A stretch of 7,533 nucleotides of DNA from Actinomycetota bacterium (GTDB taxonomy: Bacteria; Actinomycetota; AC-67): the NCBI GenBank assembly GCA_041658565.1, contig JBAZZY010000048.1, positions 1 to 7,533 of the forward strand, in the 5' to 3' direction. This document shows, one piece after another, positions 1 to 5,286 of the stretch. Position 1 is the stretch's first letter. Each line of letters opens with the position of its first letter. The translations under genes and the position numbers were made by a program. Under the pieces are notes generated by a model, which did not search any database, was not told the origin of the DNA, and worked only from the letters and a program-made list of their open reading frames with translations.

Positions 1-63
1 GACGTGAGGGGGCCAGCGGGAGATGGCATTGACATCCTGGACCCACATGTTTGCGGGAGAGCT

Positions 64-129
64 GCAGAACTCGCGGCTGGAACCGACGCTCGCCTTCGGC
101 TCGCGCGGCTCAGCCGCAGAACGTTATGC
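64..129 (+). other. attC A (integron recombination site)
   Basis: Imperfect inverted repeat of 66 bp bounded by R'' GCAGAAC (64-70) and R' GTTATGC (123-129), which pair with one mismatch. An inner pair GCGGCTG (73-79) and CAGCCGC (111-117) encloses a hairpin closed by a TTCG loop. It closes the cassette lying to its left, of which only 1-63 are in the window. In integrons the cut falls between G and TT of R', so the next cassette begins at 124. Its sequence is related to sites F and G. Confidence 0.85.
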
Positions 130-177
130 GTACCCGCCGCACTTGCAAATTTCGCTGCTAGGTTCCACCATGCACCC

Positions 178-396
178 ATGAGCGCCATGCCCCTAGAGGA
201 GATTCGCAAGCTTCCGATGGAGGAGCGTCTGCGCCTTGTCGAGGATCTCTGGGAGTCGATCCACGACGAGAGCGACGCGATACCGCTCACGCGCGCCCAG
301 AGGGAAGAGCTTGAACGTCGGCTCGCTGCCCATAGGTCTGATCCTGCCTCGGGTGATGACCTGGCAACCGTTCTGGCGCGCATCCGCGGCGCGTGA
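178..396 (+). CDS. Antitoxin, putative addiction module component (ParD-like)
   Basis: A 72-residue protein that matches the 'addiction module component' antitoxin family by pattern. It begins MSAMPLEEIRKLP and continues with the acidic helix RLRLVEDLWESI, then a charged C-terminal helix that in such families wraps the toxin. It should bind and neutralise the ParE-like toxin encoded next; the two genes overlap by 4 bp (GTGA), typical of a translationally coupled toxin-antitoxin pair. ATG 178 was chosen because family members are about 70-80 residues. The frame is open upstream to GTG 4, but that stretch runs through attC A and looks non-coding. ATG 187 is an alternative start. No clear Shine-Dalgarno sequence or promoter was found in the 48 bp after attC A. 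Confidence 0.85.
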   Translation: MSAMPLEEIRKLPMEERLRLVEDLWESIHDESDAIPLTRAQREELERRLAAHRSDPASGDDLATVLARIRGA

Positions 397-707
397 GCCT
401 GCATGTTCGCCTTGCGCGGGAAGCGGAGGCCGATTTACTGGACGCTCACGCCTGGTACGAAGAGGCGCAGCCGGGCCTTGGGGCGCTCTTTCTTCATTCC
501 GTCGAAGCAGCCCTTCTTCATGTCGCGGAGCATCCACACTCGGGGCGAACCGTCGCTGGCGACATCCGAAGGGTACTTACTCACCGATTTCCCTACGGGC
601 TTTCCTATGTGGTGGATGACGGTGAGATCTTCGTCCTCGGCTGCTTTCACCTCCGGCGCAGTCCCGACGTTTGGAAGTCGCGATCGCCGAGGTCACCAGA
701 CGCATAA
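393..707 (+). CDS. RelE/ParE-family toxin
   Basis: A 104-residue protein with the RelE/ParE toxin layout. It has an N-terminal beta strand and the helix EAEADLLDAHAWYEEAQPGL, then GALFLHSVEAAL, a central HPHSG turn, RRVLTHRFPYGLSYVVDDGE, and the closing LGCFHLRRSPDVW strand near residue 90. In this superfamily members either cut ribosome-bound mRNA (RelE) or poison gyrase (ParE); the FPY and HLRRSPDVW pattern is nearer ParE, but the target is inferred. The start is GTG 393, overlapping the antitoxin stop. The TAA stop (705-707) lies inside the R'' box of attC B, as is usual for a cassette gene. Confidence 0.9.
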   Translation: MSLHVRLAREAEADLLDAHAWYEEAQPGLGALFLHSVEAALLHVAEHPHSGRTVAGDIRRVLTHRFPYGLSYVVDDGEIFVLGCFHLRRSPDVWKSRSPRSPDA

Positions 708-827
708 CTCGGGCGTTCAACCGCCGCGGGTCGCTGCGCGACACCGCGCTGCCCAACCCGCGGCTCAGCGGACCGTTCGCCCGCTGCGCGGGCGTCCGGC
801 CGCTGAGCCGCCAAATCGTCGTTCTGC
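702..827 (+). other. attC B (extended 126-bp site)
   Basis: Bounded by R'' GCATAAC (702-708) and R' GTTCTGC (821-827). The core stem GGCTCAGCGG (762-771) with CCGCTGAGCC (800-809) is a perfect 10-bp pair around CGCCCG...CGGGCG. A second pair, CCGCGGGT (724-731) with ACCCGCGG (756-763), lies in the left arm. Compared with attC H, the left arm carries an extra 48 bp (722-769) and the right arm an extra 6 bp. Otherwise B and H are close relatives sharing GCGTTCAAC and the whole right arm. It closes the ParDE-like cassette. Confidence 0.8.
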
Positions 828-839
828 CGACTAAGTGTG

Positions 840-1442
840 ATGCTGACCGACAGGCAACGCGTCATGGTCATCGGATCCGGTGGCGCCGGGAAGTCGACCT
901 TCGCCCGGCGCCTGGCAGACGTGAAGCAGCTTCCCCTCGTCCACCTCGATGAGTACTACTGGCAGCCGGGTTGGGAACGGACGCCGACCGAGGAATGGAA
1001 TGCGAAGGTCCACGAGCTAGCTGCCGGTGACTGCTGGGTCATCGACGGCAACTACACCAACTCGCTGCCTATCCGGGCGGCTCGCTGCGACGCCATCGTG
1101 TTCTTCGACTTCCCGCGCTGGCTGTGTATCTGGGGCGTGCTCAAACGGCGCATCCTGGCGCTCTTCGTCGAGCGTCCGAATGTCGCGCTGGATTGCCCTG
1201 AGCGGTTGACCTGCGAGTTCTTGGCATGGATCTGGAACTATGTGGCCGTCTCGCGGCCACGCGTGCTGTCATGCATCGCCGGTGCGGGGAAGGACGTCGA
1301 GGTGATCACAGTGCGGAGCCGAGGCGCCGTCCGGCGCGTTCTTGCGTCGGCGGCACACTCGCGGCAACGGCAGAACTCGCGCGTACAACGGACGCAGCGC
1401 GATGCGGCGCCGCTGACGCGCAGGGTCGTTAAGCGGCCATGA
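840..1442 (+). CDS. P-loop NTPase, FlaR/adenylate-kinase-like
   Basis: A protein of 200 residues resembling the small P-loop kinases annotated as 'DNA topology modulation protein FlaR' or adenylate-kinase-like. Walker A is GSGGAGKST (residues 12-20). It is followed by HLDEYYWQPGW, the family signature around residues 36-46, then CWVIDGNY and the hydrophobic strand AIVFFDFPRWLCIWGVLKRR. Such proteins probably phosphorylate a small molecule or nucleotide; the substrate is unknown. ATG 840 is preferred to GTG 837 and leaves the usual short lead before the P-loop; no strong ribosome site is seen. The recognisable domain ends near residue 170. The last 23 residues are encoded by attC C and the first bases of the next cassette, and the stop overlaps the methyltransferase start (ATGA). 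Confidence 0.85.
   Translation: MLTDRQRVMVIGSGGAGKSTFARRLADVKQLPLVHLDEYYWQPGWERTPTEEWNAKVHELAAGDCWVIDGNYTNSLPIRAARCDAIVFFDFPRWLCIWGVLKRRILALFVERPNVALDCPERLTCEFLAWIWNYVAVSRPRVLSCIAGAGKDVEVITVRSRGAVRRVLASAAHSRQRQNSRVQRTQRDAAPLTRRVVKRP
1370..1434 (+). other. attC C
   Basis: A 65-bp site with R'' GCAGAAC (1370-1376) and R' GTTAAGC (1428-1434). The centre carries GATGCGGCGCCGCTGA, also present in site D and nearly so in site I, so C, D and I form one attC subfamily. The site lies wholly inside the open frame of the preceding FlaR-like gene, which has no stop before it. Confidence 0.8.
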
Positions 1443-2212
1443 GCGATGCGGGTTCCGACGACGTTCGCGAGCATCGTGATTGGCTCGCGTCCCTCGTTCC
1501 GATTCCCGAGCGCGGCCTCTGGGTCGATCTCGGCTGTGGCCGTGGCGACGATGTGCTGACTGTTGCGTCTCTCCAGCCCTCCGCGGACTTGCGATTGATC
1601 GGGATCGACTCGTCCATGAACGCCATTGCCGCCGCGCGGTCCGGCCAGGCTGCGAGTGATTCTCGGATCGAGTTCCGCGCCGAGAAGATCGAGGCGGCCC
1701 TTCCCTTCGCCTCGGGCTCTGTCGATGTTGTGTTCTCTAACAACTTGGTGGAGTGCCTGTCCGATCCGGAGTTCTTCGCTCGGGAGATCGGCCGGATACT
1801 CAAGCCTGGTGGTTGGGCGATTGCCGCCCACTGGGATTGGGACTCCCAGATCTGGGACGCGCACGACAAGAGCCGAGTGCGGAGACTCGTTCAGGCCTTC
1901 GCGGACTGGCAGCAGGGGTGGATGGATCATTCAGACGGGTGGATGGGGCGGCGGCTCTGGGGAGTGTTCAATGGCTCCGGTCTGTTCCGCGGCTCCATCC
2001 ATGCGCGGGTGATGACCAACACGACCTTTGCGCCGCCCTGGTACGGGCACGCCCGCGTTCAGGACCTCGGCGCGCTGGTTCAACGGGGGTTGGCCAGCGA
2101 GGCGGACTACACTGAATTCGTCTCGGAGCAGGACGACCTCAGCGCGACGGGGAAGTATTTCTATGGCATCACGGGGTTCGCCTACGTTGGCAAGCGGACG
2201 TCCTCCGCTTAA
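1439..2212 (+). CDS. Class I SAM-dependent methyltransferase
   Basis: A 257-residue protein with a Rossmann methyltransferase domain. Motif I is VDLGCGRGD (residues 29-37), where S-adenosylmethionine binds. GIDSS (around 55-59) holds the acidic residue that contacts the ribose. LPFASGSVDVVFSNN and RILKPGGWAIAAHW (about 120-133) are the later core strands. The tryptophan-rich C-terminal half (DWQQGWMDHSDGWMG and on) probably forms the substrate pocket; the substrate cannot be assigned. The ATG lies only 4 bp after attC C and has no ribosome site. It overlaps the stop of the FlaR-like frame, so translation may depend on coupling. The TAA stop overlaps R'' of attC D. Confidence 0.88.
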   Translation: MSDAGSDDVREHRDWLASLVPIPERGLWVDLGCGRGDDVLTVASLQPSADLRLIGIDSSMNAIAAARSGQAASDSRIEFRAEKIEAALPFASGSVDVVFSNNLVECLSDPEFFAREIGRILKPGGWAIAAHWDWDSQIWDAHDKSRVRRLVQAFADWQQGWMDHSDGWMGRRLWGVFNGSGLFRGSIHARVMTNTTFAPPWYGHARVQDLGALVQRGLASEADYTEFVSEQDDLSATGKYFYGITGFAYVGKRTSSA

Positions 2213-2275
2213 CCCGCGCGCACGGCGGACGCCGATCGCTTCGCGATGCGGCGCCGCTGATGCTGAGCGTTCTAC
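2207..2275 (+). other. attC D
   Basis: A 69-bp site with R'' GCTTAAC (2207-2213) and R' GTTCTAC (2269-2275). The inner stem is GCCGATCGC against GCGATGCGGC around a TTC loop. The 34-bp core 2227-2260 differs from the matching core of site I (5754-5787) at one position by eye. The methyltransferase TAA stop lies inside R''. Confidence 0.82.
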
Positions 2276-2345
2276 GGACAATGGGTCGAGGCACGTGTCG
2301 TTCGCGCGACCGTCGGCGATCCACACCAGACGATCGTGAGGCAGA

Positions 2346-3044
2346 GTGAGCGCTGATTCGCCGGGCCAGATCGTCATCCTGAACGGGGTGCAGCGATCGG
2401 GGAAGACGAGCATTGCGCAAGTCATGCAAGACAAATTCCCCGGCGTCTGGATGAACATCGGCGCCGACGCCCACATCAGGTGCACGCCGCCCGCCTTCCG
2501 TCCGGGAGTCGGCCTCCGAGCGCAGAGACCCGAGTGGGCGAGCACTGCTGCCGGGCGCGTGTCCTTGGATGTCTTGGAGGAATACGTACCGGTGCTCTAT
2601 GCGGCTCTGTGCGAGTCCGTCGCGGCGCACGCGCGGCTCGGGCTCAACGTGGTGGTGGATGTTGGCCATCACGACGCCTACTCAAAGCCGTTGGGCATCC
2701 TGCCGGACTGCGCTCGACGCCTCGCCGGTCTTCCCGTCTTGTTCGTCGGCGTGCGATGCCCGGTCGATGTCTTGTGGGAGCGTCGCGAGGCGACGTGGGG
2801 GCAGGTCCGTGGTGAGGTCGACGCCGGCGTCACAGGTTCGGTGCATCTTGGTGTCGATGCTATTCACGCGCACGGCGGCTACGACCTTGAAGTCGACACC
2901 TCCGCGCTCAGTCCCGAAGCGTGCGCGGAGTTGATCCGCAAGCGGCTTGCGGAAGGACCTCCGGGGTCCCGGTTCGCCGAGATCGCCGGGAGGGAAAGTG
3001 AGGATCGGAACCCGACCTTCGACCCGAGGGTGGCAGTAAAGTAG
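2346..3044 (+). CDS. Chloramphenicol phosphotransferase-like P-loop protein
   Basis: A 232-residue protein resembling the chloramphenicol 3-O-phosphotransferase (CPT) family. It has IVILNGVQRSGKTS with Walker A GVQRSGKT (residues 14-21) and MNIGADAHI, where Asp41 matches the catalytic aspartate of CPT. The strand LNVVVDV follows, then LPVLFVGVRCPVDVLWERRE and the closing HGGYDLEVDTSALSPEACAEL. CPT transfers phosphate from ATP to a hydroxyl group of chloramphenicol; whether this homologue does so is unknown. The GTG start has a GAGG ribosome site at 2338-2341. The family is usually about 180 residues; this protein has an insertion before residue 90 and a tail of about 25 residues running up to hicB, with the stop inside the likely hicB promoter. 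No attC separates it from hicB, which starts 6 bp later. Confidence 0.85.
   Translation: MSADSPGQIVILNGVQRSGKTSIAQVMQDKFPGVWMNIGADAHIRCTPPAFRPGVGLRAQRPEWASTAAGRVSLDVLEEYVPVLYAALCESVAAHARLGLNVVVDVGHHDAYSKPLGILPDCARRLAGLPVLFVGVRCPVDVLWERREATWGQVRGEVDAGVTGSVHLGVDAIHAHGGYDLEVDTSALSPEACAELIRKRLAEGPPGSRFAEIAGRESEDRNPTFDPRVAVK
3037..3042 (+). promoter_or_regulatory. Possible -10 element of hicBA module 1
   Basis: TAAAGT lies 8 bp before the hicB ATG. The same GTAAAGT string lies 6 bp before the hicB start of module 2 (4087). The shared placement suggests a -10 box giving a nearly leaderless transcript. No convincing -35 box is seen here, so support rests on the comparison between the two modules. 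Confidence 0.3.
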
Positions 3045-3050
3045 ATTGAC

Positions 3051-3254
3051 ATGACGGCTCGCTACAAGATCGCTTTGCACCGCTCGGATGAGGGTGTCGC
3101 GGTTTCGGTGCCTGGTCTTCCTGGATGCTGGTCGCGGGGTAAGGATGAGGACGAGGCCATCGAGAACATTCGCGCCGCCATCGAGGCGTATGTCGCAGTC
3201 GCGGACGCGCAGCTCGAGGGATCTGAGGTTCGGGAGATCGAAGTCGTCATCTGA
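3051..3254 (+). CDS. hicB: HicB-family antitoxin (module 1)
   Basis: A 67-residue HicB-type antitoxin with the partial RNase-H-like fold: an N-terminal strand RYKIALHRSDEGVAVSVPGLPGCWSRG, then DEDEAIENIRAAIEAYVAVAD, an acidic helix, and the end strand REIEVVI. The PGLPGCWSRG pattern with DEAIENI is a family hallmark. It lacks a C-terminal DNA-binding domain, so it is a short HicB. It should bind and block HicA encoded immediately downstream (TGATG overlap). Because that hicA is frameshifted, this antitoxin may now be an orphan. It is preceded by the CPT-like gene with no attC between. Confidence 0.9.
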   Translation: MTARYKIALHRSDEGVAVSVPGLPGCWSRGKDEDEAIENIRAAIEAYVAVADAQLEGSEVREIEVVI

Positions 3255-3465
3255 TGCCGAGCATCCCCGGCGTCTCCCACCAGCGCGCGGTTCGCGCTCT
3301 TCGCAAGGCAGCTTTGAGATTGTCCGCGAGGGAAAGCACATCGTCATGTCGGATGGCCGCCGCATCTTGACTATCCCTCTCGCCAACCCGATCAGCGTGT
3401 TCACCATGGGCGGTATCGCGCGGGACGCGGGACTAACCGTCGACGAATTCCGGGAGTTGCTGTGA
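3254..3465 (+). pseudogene. hicA: HicA-family toxin (module 1), frameshifted
   Basis: Starts MPSIPGVSHQRAVRALRKA in frame with ATG 3254, overlapping the hicB stop. After about 3310 that frame ends early, giving a 38-residue product. The rest of a HicA toxin continues in another frame: FEIVREGKHIVMSDGRR, then LTIP, FTMGGIARDAGLTVDEF, stop at 3463-3465. One missing base near 3308-3313 (a GGC glycine codon reduced to GC in AAGGCAGCTTTGAG) restores a 70-residue HicA with its catalytic histidine in GKHIV. HicA is an mRNA-cleaving toxin with a double-stranded-RNA-binding fold. This copy should be inactive unless the gap is a sequencing error or is bridged by frameshifting. Confidence 0.88.
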
Positions 3466-3489
3466 CCGCTTCCTGCTGCAGAGCTCGTC

Positions 3490-3538
3490 GTTGGACCCGA
3501 CCGACTTCGTCGGGCGGACAGCCGCAGGATCGTTCAAC
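3490..3538 (+). other. attC E (minimal 49-bp site)
   Basis: R'' GTTGGAC (3490-3496) and R' GTTCAAC (3532-3538) pair with one mismatch around the hairpin CCGACTTCGTCGG. It aligns end to end without gaps with attC J, also 49 bp; most differences fall in stem positions. It closes the CPT-like plus hicBA cassette. Confidence 0.72.
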
Positions 3539-3547
3539 GGATCGAGG

Positions 3548-4090
3548 ATGAACGAGAACAACATGTTCGGACCGAGTGATCCAACCTGGTTTTACGCATG
3601 CGCCATCGTTCGCGATCTCGACACAGGAAGGCTGTTGCTCGAGCATCGAACAGACGACGCACCAGTGAACCCGGGACAGTGGGGATTCTTCGGAGGCGGC
3701 GCCGAGCCCCGGGAAAGCCCCGAGGCGTGTCTGCTGAGGGAGTTGAAGGAAGAGCTCGATGTCACCCTGCAGGTGTCCGACCTTTCCGCATGGACCAGTT
3801 ACGTCAATCCACGCACGTCGCGGCGTCGCCACGTCTTCGAGGTCACAGCAATTCGTGAGTCTTCGGCTTTGGCTCATACGGAAGGGGCAGGTCTGGGATG
3901 GGTTGACGTCGAAAGCGCCTTCCAACTTGGTCTTTCAACAAGCACAAGAAGGGACCTCGAGGCTTACGCTAGGGGAGCGATAGCCGTTGAACCCGCGGTT
4001 GGAGCAGACGCTCGCGCTGCTCGACTGCCAAATCGTTCTACGGATTCTCCTTTAGAGATTCCCTGCGCCCCTTGTAAAGTGGTCAGATGA
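3548..4090 (+). CDS. NUDIX hydrolase
   Basis: A 180-residue protein with a NUDIX box starting at Gly50: G-x5-E56-x7-R64-E65-L-K-E68-E69-L-D71-V72. This matches the consensus GX5EX7REUXEEXGU except that the late glycine is Asp71. The R, E, E, E residues that bind metal and catalyse hydrolysis are present. The preceding WGFFGGGAEP stretch is typical. NUDIX enzymes cleave nucleoside diphosphates linked to another moiety; the substrate is not readable. ATG 3548 follows attC E by 9 bp. An in-frame TTG at 3491 would start inside attC E, so it is not favoured. Residues 147-180 are encoded by attC F and the leader of the next cassette, and the stop overlaps the next hicB start (ATGA). Confidence 0.9.
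   Translation: MNENNMFGPSDPTWFYACAIVRDLDTGRLLLEHRTDDAPVNPGQWGFFGGGAEPRESPEACLLRELKEELDVTLQVSDLSAWTSYVNPRTSRRRHVFEVTAIRESSALAHTEGAGLGWVDVESAFQLGLSTSTRRDLEAYARGAIAVEPAVGADARAARLPNRSTDSPLEIPCAPCKVVR
3986..4041 (+). other. attC F
   Basis: A 56-bp site with R'' GTTGAAC (3986-3992) and R' GTTCTAC (4035-4041), one mismatch in pairing. The inner arms GCGGTTGGAGCAG and CTGCTCGACTGCC pair well around a short loop. The left arm resembles that of attC A. The NUDIX frame reads straight through it. Confidence 0.78.
4051..4080 (+). promoter_or_regulatory. Possible promoter of hicBA module 2
   Basis: TTTAGA (4051-4056) and TAAAGT (4075-4080), 18 bp apart, each match four of six bases of the sigma-70 -35 and -10 boxes. 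The stretch is markedly AT-richer than its surroundings. The -10 box lies 6 bp before the hicB ATG, implying a leaderless or nearly leaderless transcript. It lies within the cassette (after attC F), consistent with toxin-antitoxin cassettes carrying their own promoters. Confidence 0.4.
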
Positions 4091-4299
4091 GCAACGAGTA
4101 CACGGCCGTCGTTCGACGGGAAGCGGATTGGTGGGTCGGCTGGGTCGAAGAGATCCCGGGCGTCAACTCCCAAGGCGTGACCCGAGAAGAGTTGATGGCG
4201 AACCTTCAATCTGCGCTCGCAGAAGCTCTCGAGATGAACCGGGAGTCTTCGCGCGATGCCGCAGGTGACGAGTTCGAAGAAGTCAAGATCTCGACTTGA
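4087..4299 (+). CDS. hicB: HicB-family antitoxin (module 2)
   Basis: A 70-residue short HicB: strand EYTAVVRREADWWVGWVEEI, then PGVNSQGVTREELMANLQ, helix SALAEALEMNRE, and an acidic end strand FEEVKIST. The pattern of an aromatic strand, PGV and TREEL is typical. It has no DNA-binding domain. It should neutralise the HicA encoded next, whose TTG start overlaps this stop by 4 bp. Sequence similarity to the HicB of modules 1 and 3 is only at family level, so the three modules look like separate acquisitions rather than duplications. Confidence 0.9.
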   Translation: MSNEYTAVVRREADWWVGWVEEIPGVNSQGVTREELMANLQSALAEALEMNRESSRDAAGDEFEEVKIST

Positions 4300-4481
4300 A
4301 GCGTCGCGCGTTTCTCGCCCACCTGCGTCTGAATGGTTGCGAACTTGTGCGCGAGGGTGCAAAGCATTCTTGGTGGGGCAACGCCGCTACCGGTGCCCGG
4401 TCTGCCGTTCCGCGACACAACGAACTCAACGACCTACTGTCCAAGAAGATCTGCAAAGACTTGGGGGTGCCACAGCCGTGA
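4296..4481 (+). CDS. hicA: HicA-family toxin (module 2)
   Basis: A 61-residue HicA toxin, an mRNA interferase that stalls translation when free of HicB. It begins MKRRAFLAHLRLNGCELVRE and contains the catalytic His24 in GAKHSWW. It continues GARSAVPRHNELNDLL and ends SKKICKDLGVPQP, a typical C-terminus for this subfamily. The start is TTG at 4296, overlapping the hicB stop; this keeps the standard KRRAF N-terminus, so it is well supported despite the rare codon. The stop (4479-4481) lies just before R'' of attC G. Confidence 0.92.
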   Translation: MKRRAFLAHLRLNGCELVREGAKHSWWGNAATGARSAVPRHNELNDLLSKKICKDLGVPQP

Positions 4482-4483
4482 CC

Positions 4484-4552
4484 GTAGACCTGGCGTTTGC
4501 AGCCGACGCTCGCCCTACGGGCTCGCGCGGCTCAGGCGCCAACTCGGTAGCC
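4484..4552 (+). other. attC G (variant core triplets)
   Basis: A 69-bp site aligned on attC A: both share CCGACGCTCGCC and GCTCGCGCGGCTCAG in the stem. R'' is GTAGACC (4484-4490) and R' is GGTAGCC (4546-4552). The near-invariant AAC and GTT triplets read ACC and GGT here, so they still pair. Whether an integrase could recombine the site is doubtful. Confidence 0.62.
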
Positions 4553-4999
4553 ATGCCGGCGGTCAGTGTGCGTATCGAGCCTCTCGCGGAAGTCGATCTC
4601 CCTGCTGTCGCTCGTCTCTACGAGCAGTTCTGGGGCGAGCCATCCGATCTCGAGCGCACGCGTGCGACGCTAGGGCACCTGCAGGGTGATCCCGACTACC
4701 TGTTTCTCGTCGCGCGGGAGGGTGACGAAGTCGTCGGCACTGCCCTCGGCATCGTGTGCCACGAGCTCTACGGCGACTGTCGGCCCTTCATGGTCATTGA
4801 GGACTTCGTTGTCGATGCGGGCTCACGGCGGTTTGGCGTGGGTGGGGCGCTCATGGAGGAGCTCGAAGCTGCGGCGGCGGCGCGGGGCTGCAGCCAAGTC
4901 ATCCTTGTGACAGAGGCCGAACGAACTGATGCAGTCGGCTTCTATGAGTCGCTCGGCTTCGAGTCCGGTCCGTATCGCGGCTTCAAGAAGCGGCTGTGA
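4553..4999 (+). CDS. GNAT-family N-acetyltransferase
   Basis: A 148-residue GNAT acetyltransferase. The N-terminal IEPLAEVDLPAVARLYEQFW is the first strand and helices, with LFLVAREGDEVVGTALGIV after it. EDFVVDAGSRRFGVGGALM holds motif A, with acetyl-CoA pyrophosphate loop R92-x-x-G-x-G97. DAVGFYESLGFESGPY is the usual C-terminal helix and strand. GNAT enzymes transfer acetyl groups from acetyl-CoA to amines; small-molecule targets such as aminoglycosides, or proteins, cannot be told apart here. ATG 4553 immediately follows attC G, leaving no leader, and no ribosome site is visible. The frame is open further upstream through attC G and the hicA region, but this is not coding. The stop precedes attC H by 3 bp. 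Confidence 0.9.
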   Translation: MPAVSVRIEPLAEVDLPAVARLYEQFWGEPSDLERTRATLGHLQGDPDYLFLVAREGDEVVGTALGIVCHELYGDCRPFMVIEDFVVDAGSRRFGVGGALMEELEAAAAARGCSQVILVTEAERTDAVGFYESLGFESGPYRGFKKRL

Positions 5000-5002
5000 G
5001 AT

Positions 5003-5074
5003 GGCTAACCGGCGCGTTCAACGGACCGCCCGCCCGCTTCGCGGGCGTCCGGCCGCTGAGCCGCCAAGTTATGC
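5003..5074 (+). other. attC H
   Basis: A 72-bp site with R'' GGCTAAC (5003-5009) and R' GTTATGC (5068-5074). The central hairpin CGCCCGCTTCGCGGGCG is near perfect, flanked by GGAC and GTCC. The right arm is nearly identical to that of attC B. It closes the GNAT cassette. Confidence 0.88.
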
Positions 5075-5091
5075 GGGCGTAGGCTGCGCAT

Positions 5092-5283
5092 GTGAAAGTC
5101 GCTGAACTCATCCAGTTGATCGAACGCGATGGTTGGTACCTCGCCAGAACCCGGGGTAGCCATCGCCAGTTCAAACACCCTGCGAAGCCGGGCCTCGTGA
5201 CGATCGCGGGGAAGCCGAGCACTGACATCCCAAGGGGTACACTGAACTCAGTTCTCAAGCAGGCTGGCCTCAAGGAGTCCTAG
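5092..5283 (+). CDS. hicA: HicA-family toxin (module 3)
   Basis: A 63-residue HicA of the classic type: KVAELIQLIERDGWYLART, then RGSHRQFKHP with catalytic His24, PGLVTIAGKPSTDIPRGTL and NSVLKQAGL. The fold is a small double-stranded-RNA-binding domain and the activity is mRNA cleavage. The start is GTG 5092, 17 bp after attC H; the ATG two bases upstream is out of frame and followed at once by a stop. Gene order here is toxin first, the reverse of modules 1 and 2. HicB starts 3 bp after the stop. Confidence 0.95.
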   Translation: MKVAELIQLIERDGWYLARTRGSHRQFKHPAKPGLVTIAGKPSTDIPRGTLNSVLKQAGLKES

Positions 5284-5286
5284 GCG

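Noticed and set aside
1..63. Tail of the preceding cassette gene
   Set aside because: A frame ending at 30-32 could be one, but fewer than ten codons are present and nothing is recognisable.
4..177. N-terminal extension of the antitoxin to GTG 4, and a second frame from ATG 23 ending in the ATGA at 178
   Set aside because: Both cross attC A. The residues encoded there are shaped by the attC hairpin and match no family; openness is explained by few stops in GC-rich sequence.
2346..3044. Naming the CPT-like gene as a chloramphenicol resistance gene
   Set aside because: The family match is clear but the sequence is divergent and longer than known CPT; the substrate cannot be read from sequence.
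2682..3407. Minus-strand open frame of 241 codons
   Set aside because: It lies opposite the CPT-like and hicBA genes, resembles no family, and is expected in GC-rich DNA where the antisense of a real gene lacks stops.
4256..4552. Long N-terminal extension of the GNAT protein
   Set aside because: It overlaps hicA module 2 and attC G in another frame; GNAT homology starts just after ATG 4553.
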